A DNA stretch of 64,000 bases, from contig JADKKJ010000001.1 in the NCBI GenBank assembly GCA_016720565.1, forward strand, positions 1,116,001 to 1,180,000. The letters are read 5' to 3'. Source of the DNA: Chitinophagaceae bacterium. GTDB lineage: Bacteria; Bacteroidota; Bacteroidia; Chitinophagales; Chitinophagaceae. Below are positions 51,018-58,388 of the stretch, one piece after another. Numbering within the stretch: position 1 is the stretch's first letter; each line of letters begins with the position of its first letter. The notes under the pieces are model-generated. The model saw only the letters and a program-made list of their open reading frames with translations. It was not told where the DNA came from and did no database searches. Position numbers and translations under genes: made by a program.

Positions 51018-51978
51018 CTTCCTCTAACTTAAACAGGCTATCCACAAACTCATGCTTATCAAATACCAGCAGGTCTTCCATTTTCTCCCCCACTCCGATA
51101 AATTTCACCGGGATCCTGAACTGGTCGGCAATGGCCAATACCACACCGCCTTTGGCTGTTCCATCCAGTTTGGTGATCGCCATGGCGGTTACTTCCGTAG
51201 TGGCTGTAAAATGCCTGGCCTGTTCAATGGCGTTCTGTCCGGTAGATCCATCCAATACCAGCAGCACCTCGTGAGGCGCGTCGGGGATGGTCTTTTGGAT
51301 CACCCTTTTGATCTTGCTCAGTTCTTCCATCAGGTGGGCCTTATTATGCAGCCTTCCTGCCGTATCGATCAGCACTACATCCGACTTCCGGGATACCGCG
51401 CTTTGTACCGTATCAAAGGCAACCGCTGCCGGGTCACTGCCCATAGCCTGCTTTACAATAGGTACACCGGCCCTTTCGCTCCAGATGGTCAGCTGGTCAA
51501 CCGCCGCCGCCCTGAATGTATCTGCTGCGCCCAGTAAAACCTCCTTGCCGGCCTTCTTGAAATTATAAGCCAGTTTGCCAATGGTGGTGGTCTTACCCAC
51601 ACCATTCACTCCCACTACCAGGATCACATAAGGCTTAGCCGGCAGCTCCGTATCAAAATTATAAGTATTTGAATTTGGTGCATCTACAAGGATCTGTTCA
51701 ATTTCCTCTTGAAGCATTCTGTTCAGCTCTGTTGCATTGAGATAGCGGTCTTTTGCCACTCTTTTTTCGATGCGGTCGATGATCTTTACCGTCGTTTCAA
51801 TACCCACATCCGCAGTTACCAGGGCTTCTTCAAGGTCATCCAGTACCACTTCCTCCACCGTACCCTTCCCGGCTATGGCCCGGTTGATCTTGGCGAAAAA
51901 GCCTTCCTTGGTCTTCTTAAGGCCCTCATCAAGCGACTCTTTTTCCTTCTTACCGAATAATTTGTTGAAGAAACCCAT
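51013..51978 (-). CDS. ftsY: Signal recognition particle receptor FtsY
   Basis: 321 residues: a short N-terminal lead (MGFFNKLFGKKEKE) typical of Bacteroidota FtsY without a long acidic A domain, the NG domain with P-loop VGVNGVGKTTTIGKLA (G1), DTFRAAAVDQL, DTAGRLHNKAHLMEEL (G3), TKLDGTAKGG (G4) and GVGEKMEDLLVFD. It docks ribosome-SRP complexes at the membrane for co-translational insertion. A hairpin with a U tract lies between it and the upstream DUF4295 gene, so it is probably transcribed separately. Confidence 0.97.
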   Translation of the reverse strand: MGFFNKLFGKKEKESLDEGLKKTKEGFFAKINRAIAGKGTVEEVVLDDLEEALVTADVGIETTVKIIDRIEKRVAKDRYLNATELNRMLQEEIEQILVDAPNSNTYNFDTELPAKPYVILVVGVNGVGKTTTIGKLAYNFKKAGKEVLLGAADTFRAAAVDQLTIWSERAGVPIVKQAMGSDPAAVAFDTVQSAVSRKSDVVLIDTAGRLHNKAHLMEELSKIKRVIQKTIPDAPHEVLLVLDGSTGQNAIEQARHFTATTEVTAMAITKLDGTAKGGVVLAIADQFRIPVKFIGVGEKMEDLLVFDKHEFVDSLFKLEEG

Positions 51979-51991
51979 TTTTTATATTTGA

Positions 51992-52024
51992 GCGGCTAGC
52001 CATTAGCCTCTAGCGGCTAGCCAG
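51992..52024. repeat. GCTAGC-type repeat array upstream of ftsY
   Basis: Two GCGGCTAGCC-like units flanking ATTAGCCTCTA, 14 nt upstream of the ftsY ATG, overlapping where its leader and promoter should be. A further related array (GCTAGATGCTAGTAGCTAG) is at 52062-52091. Confidence 0.65.
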
Positions 52025-52096
52025 TTTTCATTGAAAATCATATTTCGCAAACGACCCAAAGCTAGATGCTAGTAGCTAGAAGCTAATAGCTTTAAC

Positions 52097-52125
52097 AAAA
52101 AAAGCCATTCGTTTCCACGAACAGC
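52097..52125 (-). terminator. Rho-independent terminator of the rpmB-rpmG-DUF4295 operon
   Basis: Read on the minus strand: GCTGTTCGT, loop GGAA, ACGAATGGC (9-bp stem with two G-U pairs), then seven Ts. It starts 26 nt after the DUF4295 stop codon. Confidence 0.78.
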
Positions 52126-52150
52126 TTCTAAATATCATTACGCTTTCAAA

Positions 52151-52324
52151 TTACTTCTGGGCCAGGAAATCTTTTACTTTATCCTTGTGCACGATCTGCT
52201 CTTTGAAAGTATAGGCGCCAGTCTTAGGACTACGAATAGCCTTGATCACTTTAGAATAGTTCTTTGCTTCGGCTGAAGCCTTAAGGTCTTTTACCTTTGC
52301 GTTTTTTGATGCCGCTTTTGCCAT
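52151..52324 (-). CDS. DUF4295 ribosome-associated small protein
   Basis: 57 residues, too short for many gene callers: MAKAASKNAKVKDLKASAEAK, then NYSKVIKAIRSPKTGAYTFKEQIVHKDKVKDFLAQK. It matches the DUF4295 family, found only in Bacteroidota and nearly always next to rpmG/rpmB. It is very basic, as expected for a ribosome-bound protein; its function is not established to my knowledge. It is the third gene of the L28-L33 operon, 78 nt after rpmG, and is followed by a strong terminator. Confidence 0.92.
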   Translation of the reverse strand: MAKAASKNAKVKDLKASAEAKNYSKVIKAIRSPKTGAYTFKEQIVHKDKVKDFLAQK

Positions 52325-52370
52325 GATTACTTATTTTCCTTTTTAACTACTTTATTTACTAGTGTTGTTC

Positions 52371-52402
52371 ACTCCTAACTCCTAACTCTCAACTCCTAAC
52401 TA
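52371..52402. repeat. CTCCTAA heptamer array at the rpmG end
   Basis: Four units (CTCCTAA, CTCCTAA, CTCTCAA, CTCCTAA) on the plus strand, ending directly at the rpmG TAA (52403-52405). It lies inside the L33-DUF4295 intercistronic gap. Confidence 0.78.
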
Positions 52403-52585
52403 TTATTTGATTTCCTTGTGAACGGTCACTTTCTTCAGAATTGGATTGAATTTCTTCAATTCCAGGCGCTCTGGGTTATTCTTCTTGTTCTTCACCGTGA
52501 TATAACGGCTGGTTCCCGGTTTGCCACTGGTTTTATGCTCAGTGCATTCGAGAATCACCTGAACGCGGTTGCCTTTCTTTGCCAT
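52403..52585 (-). CDS. rpmG: 50S ribosomal protein L33
   Basis: 60 residues, basic: MAKKGNRVQVILECTEHKTSGKPGTSRYITVKNKKNNPERLELKKFNP and a short C-terminus. The family signature (Y-x-T-x-K-N-[KR]-x-N-x-x-R-L-E-L-x-K) is intact. The Cys pairs of the zinc-binding form are absent, so this is the zinc-free type with a single Cys. It is 27 nt downstream of rpmB. Confidence 0.96.
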   Translation of the reverse strand: MAKKGNRVQVILECTEHKTSGKPGTSRYITVKNKKNNPERLELKKFNPILKKVTVHKEIK

Positions 52586-52612
52586 TTTATATTAGTTTAT
52601 TAACTGCTTACT

Positions 52613-52849
52613 TTAAATGTGTTCACCTTTGGCCCTTAACTGTTTTACAACAGCATAAAGTCCGTTCTTATTGATAGTGCGAAGCGCATCAGTAGATACT
52701 TTTAAAGTGATCCACTTGTCCTCTTCCACCAGATAAAAACGCTTTTTTTGCAGATTAGGCAAAAAACGACGTTTGGTCTTGATGTTGGAGTGTGACACCT
52801 TGTTTCCGCCTATGGGTGTCTTACCGGTAACCTGACATACTCTGGCCAT
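52613..52849 (-). CDS. rpmB: 50S ribosomal protein L28
   Basis: 78 residues: MARVCQVTGKTPIGGNKVSHSNIKTKRRFLPNLQKKRFYL, then a strand-rich C-terminus ending LRAKGEHI. This is the L28 fold with CxxTGK and NxxT-K-R-R motifs. First gene of the operon, 22 nt downstream of a consensus Bacteroidota promoter box. Confidence 0.97.
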   Translation of the reverse strand: MARVCQVTGKTPIGGNKVSHSNIKTKRRFLPNLQKKRFYLVEEDKWITLKVSTDALRTINKNGLYAVVKQLRAKGEHI

Positions 52850-52871
52850 GATTGATAGAAAATTTGGACGG

Positions 52872-52900
52872 CAAAAGTAGGGAATTTTGCGCTAATTCAA
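52872..52900 (-). promoter_or_regulatory. Promoter of the rpmB operon (TTG-18-TACTTTTG)
   Basis: On the minus strand, TTG (52898-52900), an 18-nt spacer and TACTTTTG (52872-52879), a full match to TAnnTTTG. This is the best complete promoter in the window. It gives a leader of about 15-17 nt before rpmB. Confidence 0.72.
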
Positions 52901-52921
52901 GGATAATCTGGTAATTATTTT

Positions 52922-52979
52922 CCTCAACTCCAAACCCCTCGCCCATCTCAACCTCTCAACCCCTCAACCTCTCAACTTT
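52922..52979. repeat. CTCAACC octamer array upstream of lpdA
   Basis: Units related to CTCAACCC/CTCAACCT, best preserved at 52947-52976, C-rich on the plus strand, 50 nt before the lpdA ATG. It lies between the divergent rpmB and lpdA genes. Confidence 0.75.
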
Positions 52980-53029
52980 CCCCCTAAATCAATAACTTCG
53001 CTCCCTAAAATACCCCAAAAAACACCAAA

Positions 53030-54433
53030 ATGGCATACGATGTTATTGTTTTAGGATCAGGACCTGGTGGATATGTAGCCGCCATACGCGCCGCCCAGCT
53101 GGGCTTAAAGACCGCGATCATTGAAAAAGAGAGCCTTGGAGGCGTCTGCCTCAACTGGGGCTGTATTCCTACCAAAGCCCTTTTAAAAAGCGCCCAGGTA
53201 ATGGAATATGTAAAGCATTCCAAAGATTTTGGGATCGACGCTACCGGTACCCCCAATTTTGAGGCGGTGATCAAAAGATCCCGTGGCGTGGCCGATAAAA
53301 TGAGCCGCGGCGTTCAGTTCCTGATGAAGAAAAACAAGATCGATGTCCTTATGGGCTTTGGTAAACTGGTGGCCAAAGGCAAACTGGAGATCACCGATAA
53401 AGATGGCAAGACCCAGATCCAGGAAGCCAAACACATCATCATCGCCACTGGCGGCCGCAGTCGCGAACTTCCCACCATGAAGATCGATGGCAAAAAGATC
53501 ATCGGTTACAGGGAAGCCATGGTGCTTCCGCAAACGCCAAAATCAATGATCATCGTTGGATCCGGCGCTATTGGCGTGGAGTTCGCCTATTTCTATAATA
53601 GTATGGGCACAAAAGTGACCATCGTTGAATTCATGCCAAGGATCGTTCCGGTTGAAGATGAGGATATATCTAAAGAACTGGAAAAACAATACAAGAAAAA
53701 TGGCATTGCCATCATGACCAGCAGCGAGGTCACCTCCGTCGATACTTCAGGAGAAGGTGTTAAAGCAAAAGTGAAAACAGCCACCGGTGAAGTGATCCTT
53801 GAAGCCGATGTATTGCTCAGCGCAGTGGGCGTTGCCGCAAACATTGAAGGAATTGGTCTGGAGACCGTTGGTATCAAGACCGATAAGGGAAGGATCGTAG
53901 TGAATCCTTATGGCCAGTCGAATGTTCCGGGCCATTACGCTATCGGTGATTGTTCACCTGGCCAGGCGCTGGCACACGTGGCCAGTCGTGAAGCCATTAT
54001 TTGCGTGGAAGCCATCGCTTACAACGAAAACAAATATCATCATATGCCTGAAGGGCTTGATTATAATAATGTGCCGGGCTGCACTTATTGTGTTCCTGAG
54101 ATCGCTTCTGTAGGCTATACGGAGAAGCAAGCGAAAGATGCCGGCTATGAGATCAAGGTGGGTAAATTCCCGCTAAGCGCTTCTGGCAAGGCCTCTGCCG
54201 CTGGTCACTCAGAAGGATTTATAAAAGTGATCTTCGACGCTAAATACGGAGAATGGCTGGGTACGCATATGATCGGTTACAATGTAACTGAACTGATCGC
54301 GGAAACCGTCACCGCACGCAAACTGGAGACCACCTACCATGAGGTACTGAATTCCATCCATCCCCACCCAACTATCAGTGAAAGCATCAAGGATGCCATT
54401 GAAGTGGCCTATGGGGAGGCTATCCACCTCTGA
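53030..54433 (+). CDS. lpdA: Dihydrolipoyl dehydrogenase (E3)
   Basis: 467 residues, normal length. Reoxidises the lipoyl groups of the pyruvate/2-oxoglutarate dehydrogenase and glycine-cleavage complexes. FAD motif GSGPGGYVAAIRAAQLG, redox-active disulfide GGVCLNWGCIP (C40, C45), NAD motif VGSGAIGVEFAYFYNSMG, second FAD motif YAIGDC and the C-terminal His-Pro catalytic segment IHPHPTISE are all present. It is a single-gene unit with a hairpin terminator. The E1 and E2 genes are not nearby. Confidence 0.97.
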   Translation: MAYDVIVLGSGPGGYVAAIRAAQLGLKTAIIEKESLGGVCLNWGCIPTKALLKSAQVMEYVKHSKDFGIDATGTPNFEAVIKRSRGVADKMSRGVQFLMKKNKIDVLMGFGKLVAKGKLEITDKDGKTQIQEAKHIIIATGGRSRELPTMKIDGKKIIGYREAMVLPQTPKSMIIVGSGAIGVEFAYFYNSMGTKVTIVEFMPRIVPVEDEDISKELEKQYKKNGIAIMTSSEVTSVDTSGEGVKAKVKTATGEVILEADVLLSAVGVAANIEGIGLETVGIKTDKGRIVVNPYGQSNVPGHYAIGDCSPGQALAHVASREAIICVEAIAYNENKYHHMPEGLDYNNVPGCTYCVPEIASVGYTEKQAKDAGYEIKVGKFPLSASGKASAAGHSEGFIKVIFDAKYGEWLGTHMIGYNVTELIAETVTARKLETTYHEVLNSIHPHPTISESIKDAIEVAYGEAIHL

Positions 54434-54457
54434 CCTGAATGTAGATATTAAAATAAC

Positions 54458-54481
54458 AAAGGGAACCTTTCGGTTCCCTTT
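54458..54481. terminator. Terminator between lpdA and the M43 protease gene
   Basis: Perfect 10-bp stem AAAGGGAACC / GGTTCCCTTT with a TTTC loop, followed by TTGCTT on the plus strand and by TTTGTTATTTT on the minus strand. It may serve both convergent genes. Confidence 0.8.
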
Positions 54482-54534
54482 TGCTTGCCGTTAGAATCTT
54501 TTGGTTGCGACAGGCGGATGGTATCTTCTGAAGC

Positions 54535-55764
54535 TTAAAGCTTCACGATTTTCAGCTTAATAGACTCTCCATCATCCTTTTTCGCTGCAAGGATATAGGG
54601 TCCAGCCGCTAATTTGCTGATATTTATGGTCTGTGAAAGAGACGTAATTGTCAGATTCATAACTACTTGTCCGGAAAAATTGCTGATGTAAATATTTTTC
54701 CCCATCCACCTCGGATCATAATTCAGGTCCAGGGTCATAACAGCATTGGCCGGATTTGGATAAAGCTGCGGTTTTAACCATTTGGGATCCGTTTCGGGCA
54801 ATGGTATCTCCTGGATCAAAGGCATGCTTAGCCCTTTGGAACTCAGGATCCCGTTCCTGGGTCCACCGGCCAAAAAACTGGCCCTCATCTTATTCTTCTG
54901 TCCCAGTGTAAAAATATTCATGCACTGGTCATTGGTAAGGTCCATATAATTCATGTACATATCGCCATAAGGCCCATTACCGCAGGTTACGTTTATCACT
55001 CCCGGGCACCCTATATTATATCCTGCCTGTTTTGGCGTATCGCCAATACCATCGTCTCCGCAATAAGTATCCCCCCAGATATGTTTCAACCCCAGCCAAT
55101 GCCCAACTTCATGCACCGCTGTTTTTCCCATTTCATATCCGGAAGAATTGCTGGTCCCAAAAACATTAAGGTCGATCACGATCCCATCTTTTCTCGGATC
55201 ATCGCCGGGTACAGAAGCATATCCTGCTACCCTGTCAAGATTGCAAACCCAAATATTTAAATAACTGGAGGGGTCCCAGGCATCATCACCTGTTTCCGTG
55301 CTGTATTTCATTTTATCATCGCCCTGCCATAATGCTACAGGGGAATATTTACGGACGATGCCAGTGGTGCTTCTTCTCCTTGGATCAGCCATCGCCAGCT
55401 GGAATTCAATTTTCACATCGGCTGCGAAGGGCTTAAAATAAGATGGAGTATTTGCCGTGTCGGCCGACAAACGGCGGAAACAATCATTCAATGCTTTTAT
55501 CTGTGTGGCCGCCTGCGCATCGGTTATCTTTTCATATGGATAATGATAAAGATTATGGATCACAACCGGGATGCGAATGATATCATCCACACCATCCACT
55601 CTTCCTGTGAGCGAGAGCTGGTTGAACTGTTCAATTTTTGTGGCTAATGCGGGATCTTTCATGATCCGTACCAACCGGTAGTTGGTGGAACTGCAGGGCT
55701 TTTGAGCCCCGGCTTCAATACCGAAGAGACATGCTGCAAGGATGAATATCAAAACCGCCTTCAT
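54535..55764 (-). CDS. Secreted M43 (pappalysin-like) metalloprotease with T9SS tail
   Basis: 409 residues from ATG 55764; an in-frame TTG three codons upstream is unlikely. Signal peptide (about 1-20), prodomain-like region, then the zinc motif HEVGHWLGLKH (about 218-228), with a Met-turn in DMYMNYMDLTNDQCMNIFT. The last 80 residues (LYPNPANAVMTLDL...GPYILAAKKDDGESIKLKIVKL) form a type A CTD with its LYPNP start, the signal for export by the type IX secretion system and surface attachment. The likely role is extracellular protein degradation. It could supply hydroxyproline-containing peptides if extensins are the substrate (inference). Confidence 0.9.
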   Translation of the reverse strand: MKAVLIFILAACLFGIEAGAQKPCSSTNYRLVRIMKDPALATKIEQFNQLSLTGRVDGVDDIIRIPVVIHNLYHYPYEKITDAQAATQIKALNDCFRRLSADTANTPSYFKPFAADVKIEFQLAMADPRRRSTTGIVRKYSPVALWQGDDKMKYSTETGDDAWDPSSYLNIWVCNLDRVAGYASVPGDDPRKDGIVIDLNVFGTSNSSGYEMGKTAVHEVGHWLGLKHIWGDTYCGDDGIGDTPKQAGYNIGCPGVINVTCGNGPYGDMYMNYMDLTNDQCMNIFTLGQKNKMRASFLAGGPRNGILSSKGLSMPLIQEIPLPETDPKWLKPQLYPNPANAVMTLDLNYDPRWMGKNIYISNFSGQVVMNLTITSLSQTINISKLAAGPYILAAKKDDGESIKLKIVKL

Positions 55765-56041
55765 AATTACCAATTACAGGTTACGAACGACAAAAACCTT
55801 TGCCGGCGGCATTCTTAAGATTTGGATAACCTTACTGTAAAAAGGAGGTTTCTACGGAGGAAATGGGTGGATAGAGAAAGGAAATTCTGAAGGGTTGGAT
55901 CGAACGCTAAAGATATATGCCGCCTTCCAGATTTGCAAGCGGCCAAACACATAATTTTTAACAAATCCGTTGATCTAAGACATGATAATATAGATGAACT
56001 TGCTAAATCAGCCCTAATTTTGAGGCAAATCAAGCCTTTGC

Positions 56042-56824
56042 ATGAACAAATTATTTTTTCTTCTGCCATTCCTTGCACTGGGTTGCAAGAATAATGATCC
56101 GGATACCCCCACGCCTGATAATCCTGCTACCAAAATAGTAAGCTTCTCTATAATAAAGACCTATCCTCACGATACTTCTTTTTATACCCAGGGCCTCCTT
56201 TTTTATAATGGGGAATTATACGAAGGCACCGGACTGGAGAACAGGTCCAGGTTGATGAAAGTTGACCTTACAACCGGCAAAGCCCTGCAAAAGATAGACC
56301 TTGATAAAACACTGTTTGGTGAAGGCGTTGCTATTTTACGCGACACCGTATACCAATTAACCTGGCAGAATAAAAAAGTACTGGTATATACACTGAAAGA
56401 CTTTAAAAAGATCAAAGAATATACGAATGAGCATGATGGCTGGGGACTGACCACAGATGGAAATCAACTGATAGCCAGTGATGGCACAAGTACCCTTTAT
56501 TATTATGATCCGTCCACATTTAAATTGCTGAAAGCGCAGGATGTAACCGAGAATGGTTCCCTTTCCTATAACCTGAATGAACTGGAATATATCGATGGCT
56601 TCATTTATGCCAACCAGTACCAGGCGCCTTATATTTTCAAGATCGATCCTGCTAATGGAAATATCGTGGCCAAGGCCGACCTTACTTCTGTGTGGGAGCG
56701 AATAAAAAATATTGACCCGGATGCCGACGTACCCAATGGAATTGCCTATGATGCAAAGACCGGCAAGATCTACATCACCGGTAAATTATGGCCTGAGCTC
56801 TACGAGATCCAGTTCTCCAAATAA
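56042..56824 (+). CDS. Glutaminyl-peptide cyclotransferase (plant/bacterial QC type), lipoprotein
   Basis: 260 residues with a lipoprotein signal (lipobox LGC near residue 15) and an Asp/Thr/Pro linker. The rest is the five-bladed propeller of type I glutamine cyclotransferases: YPHDTSFYTQGLLFYNGELYEGTGLENRSRL, DLDKTLFGEGVAIL, YQLTWQNKKVLVY, DGWGLTTDGNQLIASDGTSTLYYYDP, NELEYIDGFIYANQYQ and DVPNGIAYDAKTGKIYITGKLWPELYEI. It forms pyroglutamate at protein N-termini in the periplasm; in Bacteroidota this modification is common on exported proteins. It converges on the methyltransferase gene. Confidence 0.93.
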   Translation: MNKLFFLLPFLALGCKNNDPDTPTPDNPATKIVSFSIIKTYPHDTSFYTQGLLFYNGELYEGTGLENRSRLMKVDLTTGKALQKIDLDKTLFGEGVAILRDTVYQLTWQNKKVLVYTLKDFKKIKEYTNEHDGWGLTTDGNQLIASDGTSTLYYYDPSTFKLLKAQDVTENGSLSYNLNELEYIDGFIYANQYQAPYIFKIDPANGNIVAKADLTSVWERIKNIDPDADVPNGIAYDAKTGKIYITGKLWPELYEIQFSK

Positions 56825-56832
56825 TAAAACGG

Positions 56833-57735
56833 TCAGCTTTGCTTCCCGATCACATAGATCACGGAACTGCATTTTTTTGAATTGAAAAGCGCCTTCCAGT
56901 TGGAGCGCAGGCCTGCAAAAAATGCCCCGGCCAGGTTTGTCTTACCATGTTTATACCTGGAACTTAATAAAGAAATATAATAACTATCGAACCACATAGG
57001 CAGATACTGCTTCACTTTCATACCATGGCGTTCCGCAAGCGTACTCATCACACCTGGTGTGAAATGATATAAATGCCTGGGTACATCATAGGCTGCCCAG
57101 TTCTCCTTGTAGGCCTTTGCATCGCCTGAATCATAATTAGGAACGGCAATAAAAAGCAAGCCATCAGGTTTCAGCAGGGAACGGAATTTCTCCATGTATC
57201 CATTCAGGTCATGCACATGTTCTAATACATGCCATAAGGTGATAGCATCAAAATGGTTATCCGGTAATTGATAGAATTCATCAATAGGACGAAGTTTGAT
57301 CTTGTTCAATTCTTCCGCCAGTTTGCGCGCGCCGGGATCTGGTTCCAGCCCGGTCACACCCCAACCATATAAATTCATTTCCGCTGCGAAAGCGCCCGTG
57401 CCGCTGCCTACATCCAGGATCAGGCCCTTGCCCTTACCGGTACGTGACATGATCAGTCTTCGTTTTTGCTTCAGCGTTATTTTTCGAACAACCTGGTAAA
57501 GCTGGTTGATCAGTCCCTTTGATGTATTGCTGTGGGATATATAATTCTCCGACTGGTAATAAGGGCCGATATGCGCTGCATCTGGCACATCCTGTGTGAA
57601 CCTGAAATGGCAATGGTCGCATTCTACGATGGTAAAAACTTCACCGGAGACCGTATGGTCTTTTACCTCCAGTACGTTGTGCAGGTTGCTGCCCTGGCAT
57701 ACAGGACAATGGGTATAATGCAGAAGATGGCTCAA
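56833..57735 (-). CDS. SAM-dependent methyltransferase with zinc-finger N-terminus
   Basis: 300 residues. It starts with a zinc-binding module (C10, C13, C39, C42 in HCPVCQG and ECDHC), followed by a class I fold: motif I ILDVGSGTGAFAAEM (about 104-118), a methyltransferase_11-like core with FDAITLWHVLEHVHDLNGYM, and LLKPDGLLFIAVPNYDS. The combination is typical of C-methyltransferases acting on nucleotide-sugars or cell-envelope precursors. The start codon is TTG at 57735: there is no upstream ATG in frame, and a downstream one would remove the zinc finger. The stop of the preceding gene is 8 nt upstream. Confidence 0.82.
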   Translation of the reverse strand: MSHLLHYTHCPVCQGSNLHNVLEVKDHTVSGEVFTIVECDHCHFRFTQDVPDAAHIGPYYQSENYISHSNTSKGLINQLYQVVRKITLKQKRRLIMSRTGKGKGLILDVGSGTGAFAAEMNLYGWGVTGLEPDPGARKLAEELNKIKLRPIDEFYQLPDNHFDAITLWHVLEHVHDLNGYMEKFRSLLKPDGLLFIAVPNYDSGDAKAYKENWAAYDVPRHLYHFTPGVMSTLAERHGMKVKQYLPMWFDSYYISLLSSRYKHGKTNLAGAFFAGLRSNWKALFNSKKCSSVIYVIGKQS

Positions 57736-57743
57736 GGGAGAAC

Positions 57744-58388
57744 TTATGGATATGAACGATAGGTGGCTTCTTTCACGCTGTCTGTCTCGATCGCGCGCTG
57801 ATTGCCCGCATTAAGATCCCAGCTATGCTGGCTAAGGTACCAAATAATAAAACCAATGGAAACTATTCCAACCACGGCTGCCGCGATCTTCCAGCCACTG
57901 AAAACAGTTGTCTTCTTTTTACTCAGCAATTCTGCCATCTGAACAGAGCTGCGATGCTCCTCTCCTACCTTCACCATGTGCTCCGCTTTTTCGCGTATCA
58001 CTTTATTCGCTGTTACTATCCCTTCCCTTAAAATGGCCTCACTGGTAAAATCAAAGGCCCGTCCCGATCCTTTGCGGATCTTACCTATGCCACTCCAGTA
58101 AATGGTATCACCGTTCTCAATATTCTTTTTGAAATGGAAAATGAATTTCTCTAACCGGTGCTTTGCTTCATGGTCGGAGATGTTTGAATTAGTCGCGATC
58201 CAGCTCCATAATCCATCCGTATAGCCTGTTTGCCCCTCCAGCCATTGCACAGAATATCCCGGTCCTTCAATTTTTTTATTGGGGAAATCGATCAAAGCAG
58301 GATGACGCTTCACCTGGAAAAGGCCCAGGCCCGGTAGCGGTAATTCCTGGTGCAATAATAAATATTCGTGCAATTCAGCGTACATCAT
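57744..58388 (-). CDS. HU-CCDC81-like domain plus membrane helix protein
   Basis: 214 residues. The N-terminal part has the two-lobe pattern of CCDC81-type HU domains: YLLLHQELPLPGLGLFQV, KKIEGPGYSVQW, then FHFKKNIENGDTIYWSGIGKIRKGSG. A membrane helix (about 168-186) follows, with a short periplasmic tail. In other Bacteroidota such proteins carry a SPOR domain after the helix; here the tail is too short for one. The ATG overlaps the stop of the barrel gene by 4 nt (ATGA), so the proteins are co-translated. The role may link cytosol or nucleoid to the envelope (inference). Confidence 0.6.
   Translation of the reverse strand: MMYAELHEYLLLHQELPLPGLGLFQVKRHPALIDFPNKKIEGPGYSVQWLEGQTGYTDGLWSWIATNSNISDHEAKHRLEKFIFHFKKNIENGDTIYWSGIGKIRKGSGRAFDFTSEAILREGIVTANKVIREKAEHMVKVGEEHRSSVQMAELLSKKKTTVFSGWKIAAAVVGIVSIGFIIWYLSQHSWDLNAGNQRAIETDSVKEATYRSYP

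Noticed and set aside
42566..52979. CRISPR arrays
   Set aside because: The repeats are contiguous 7-8 nt units without spacers, and no cas genes are present.
55815..56078. Minus-strand 87-codon frame between the M43 and cyclotransferase genes
   Set aside because: No domain-like sequence; it overlaps the cyclotransferase start and its composition looks non-coding.
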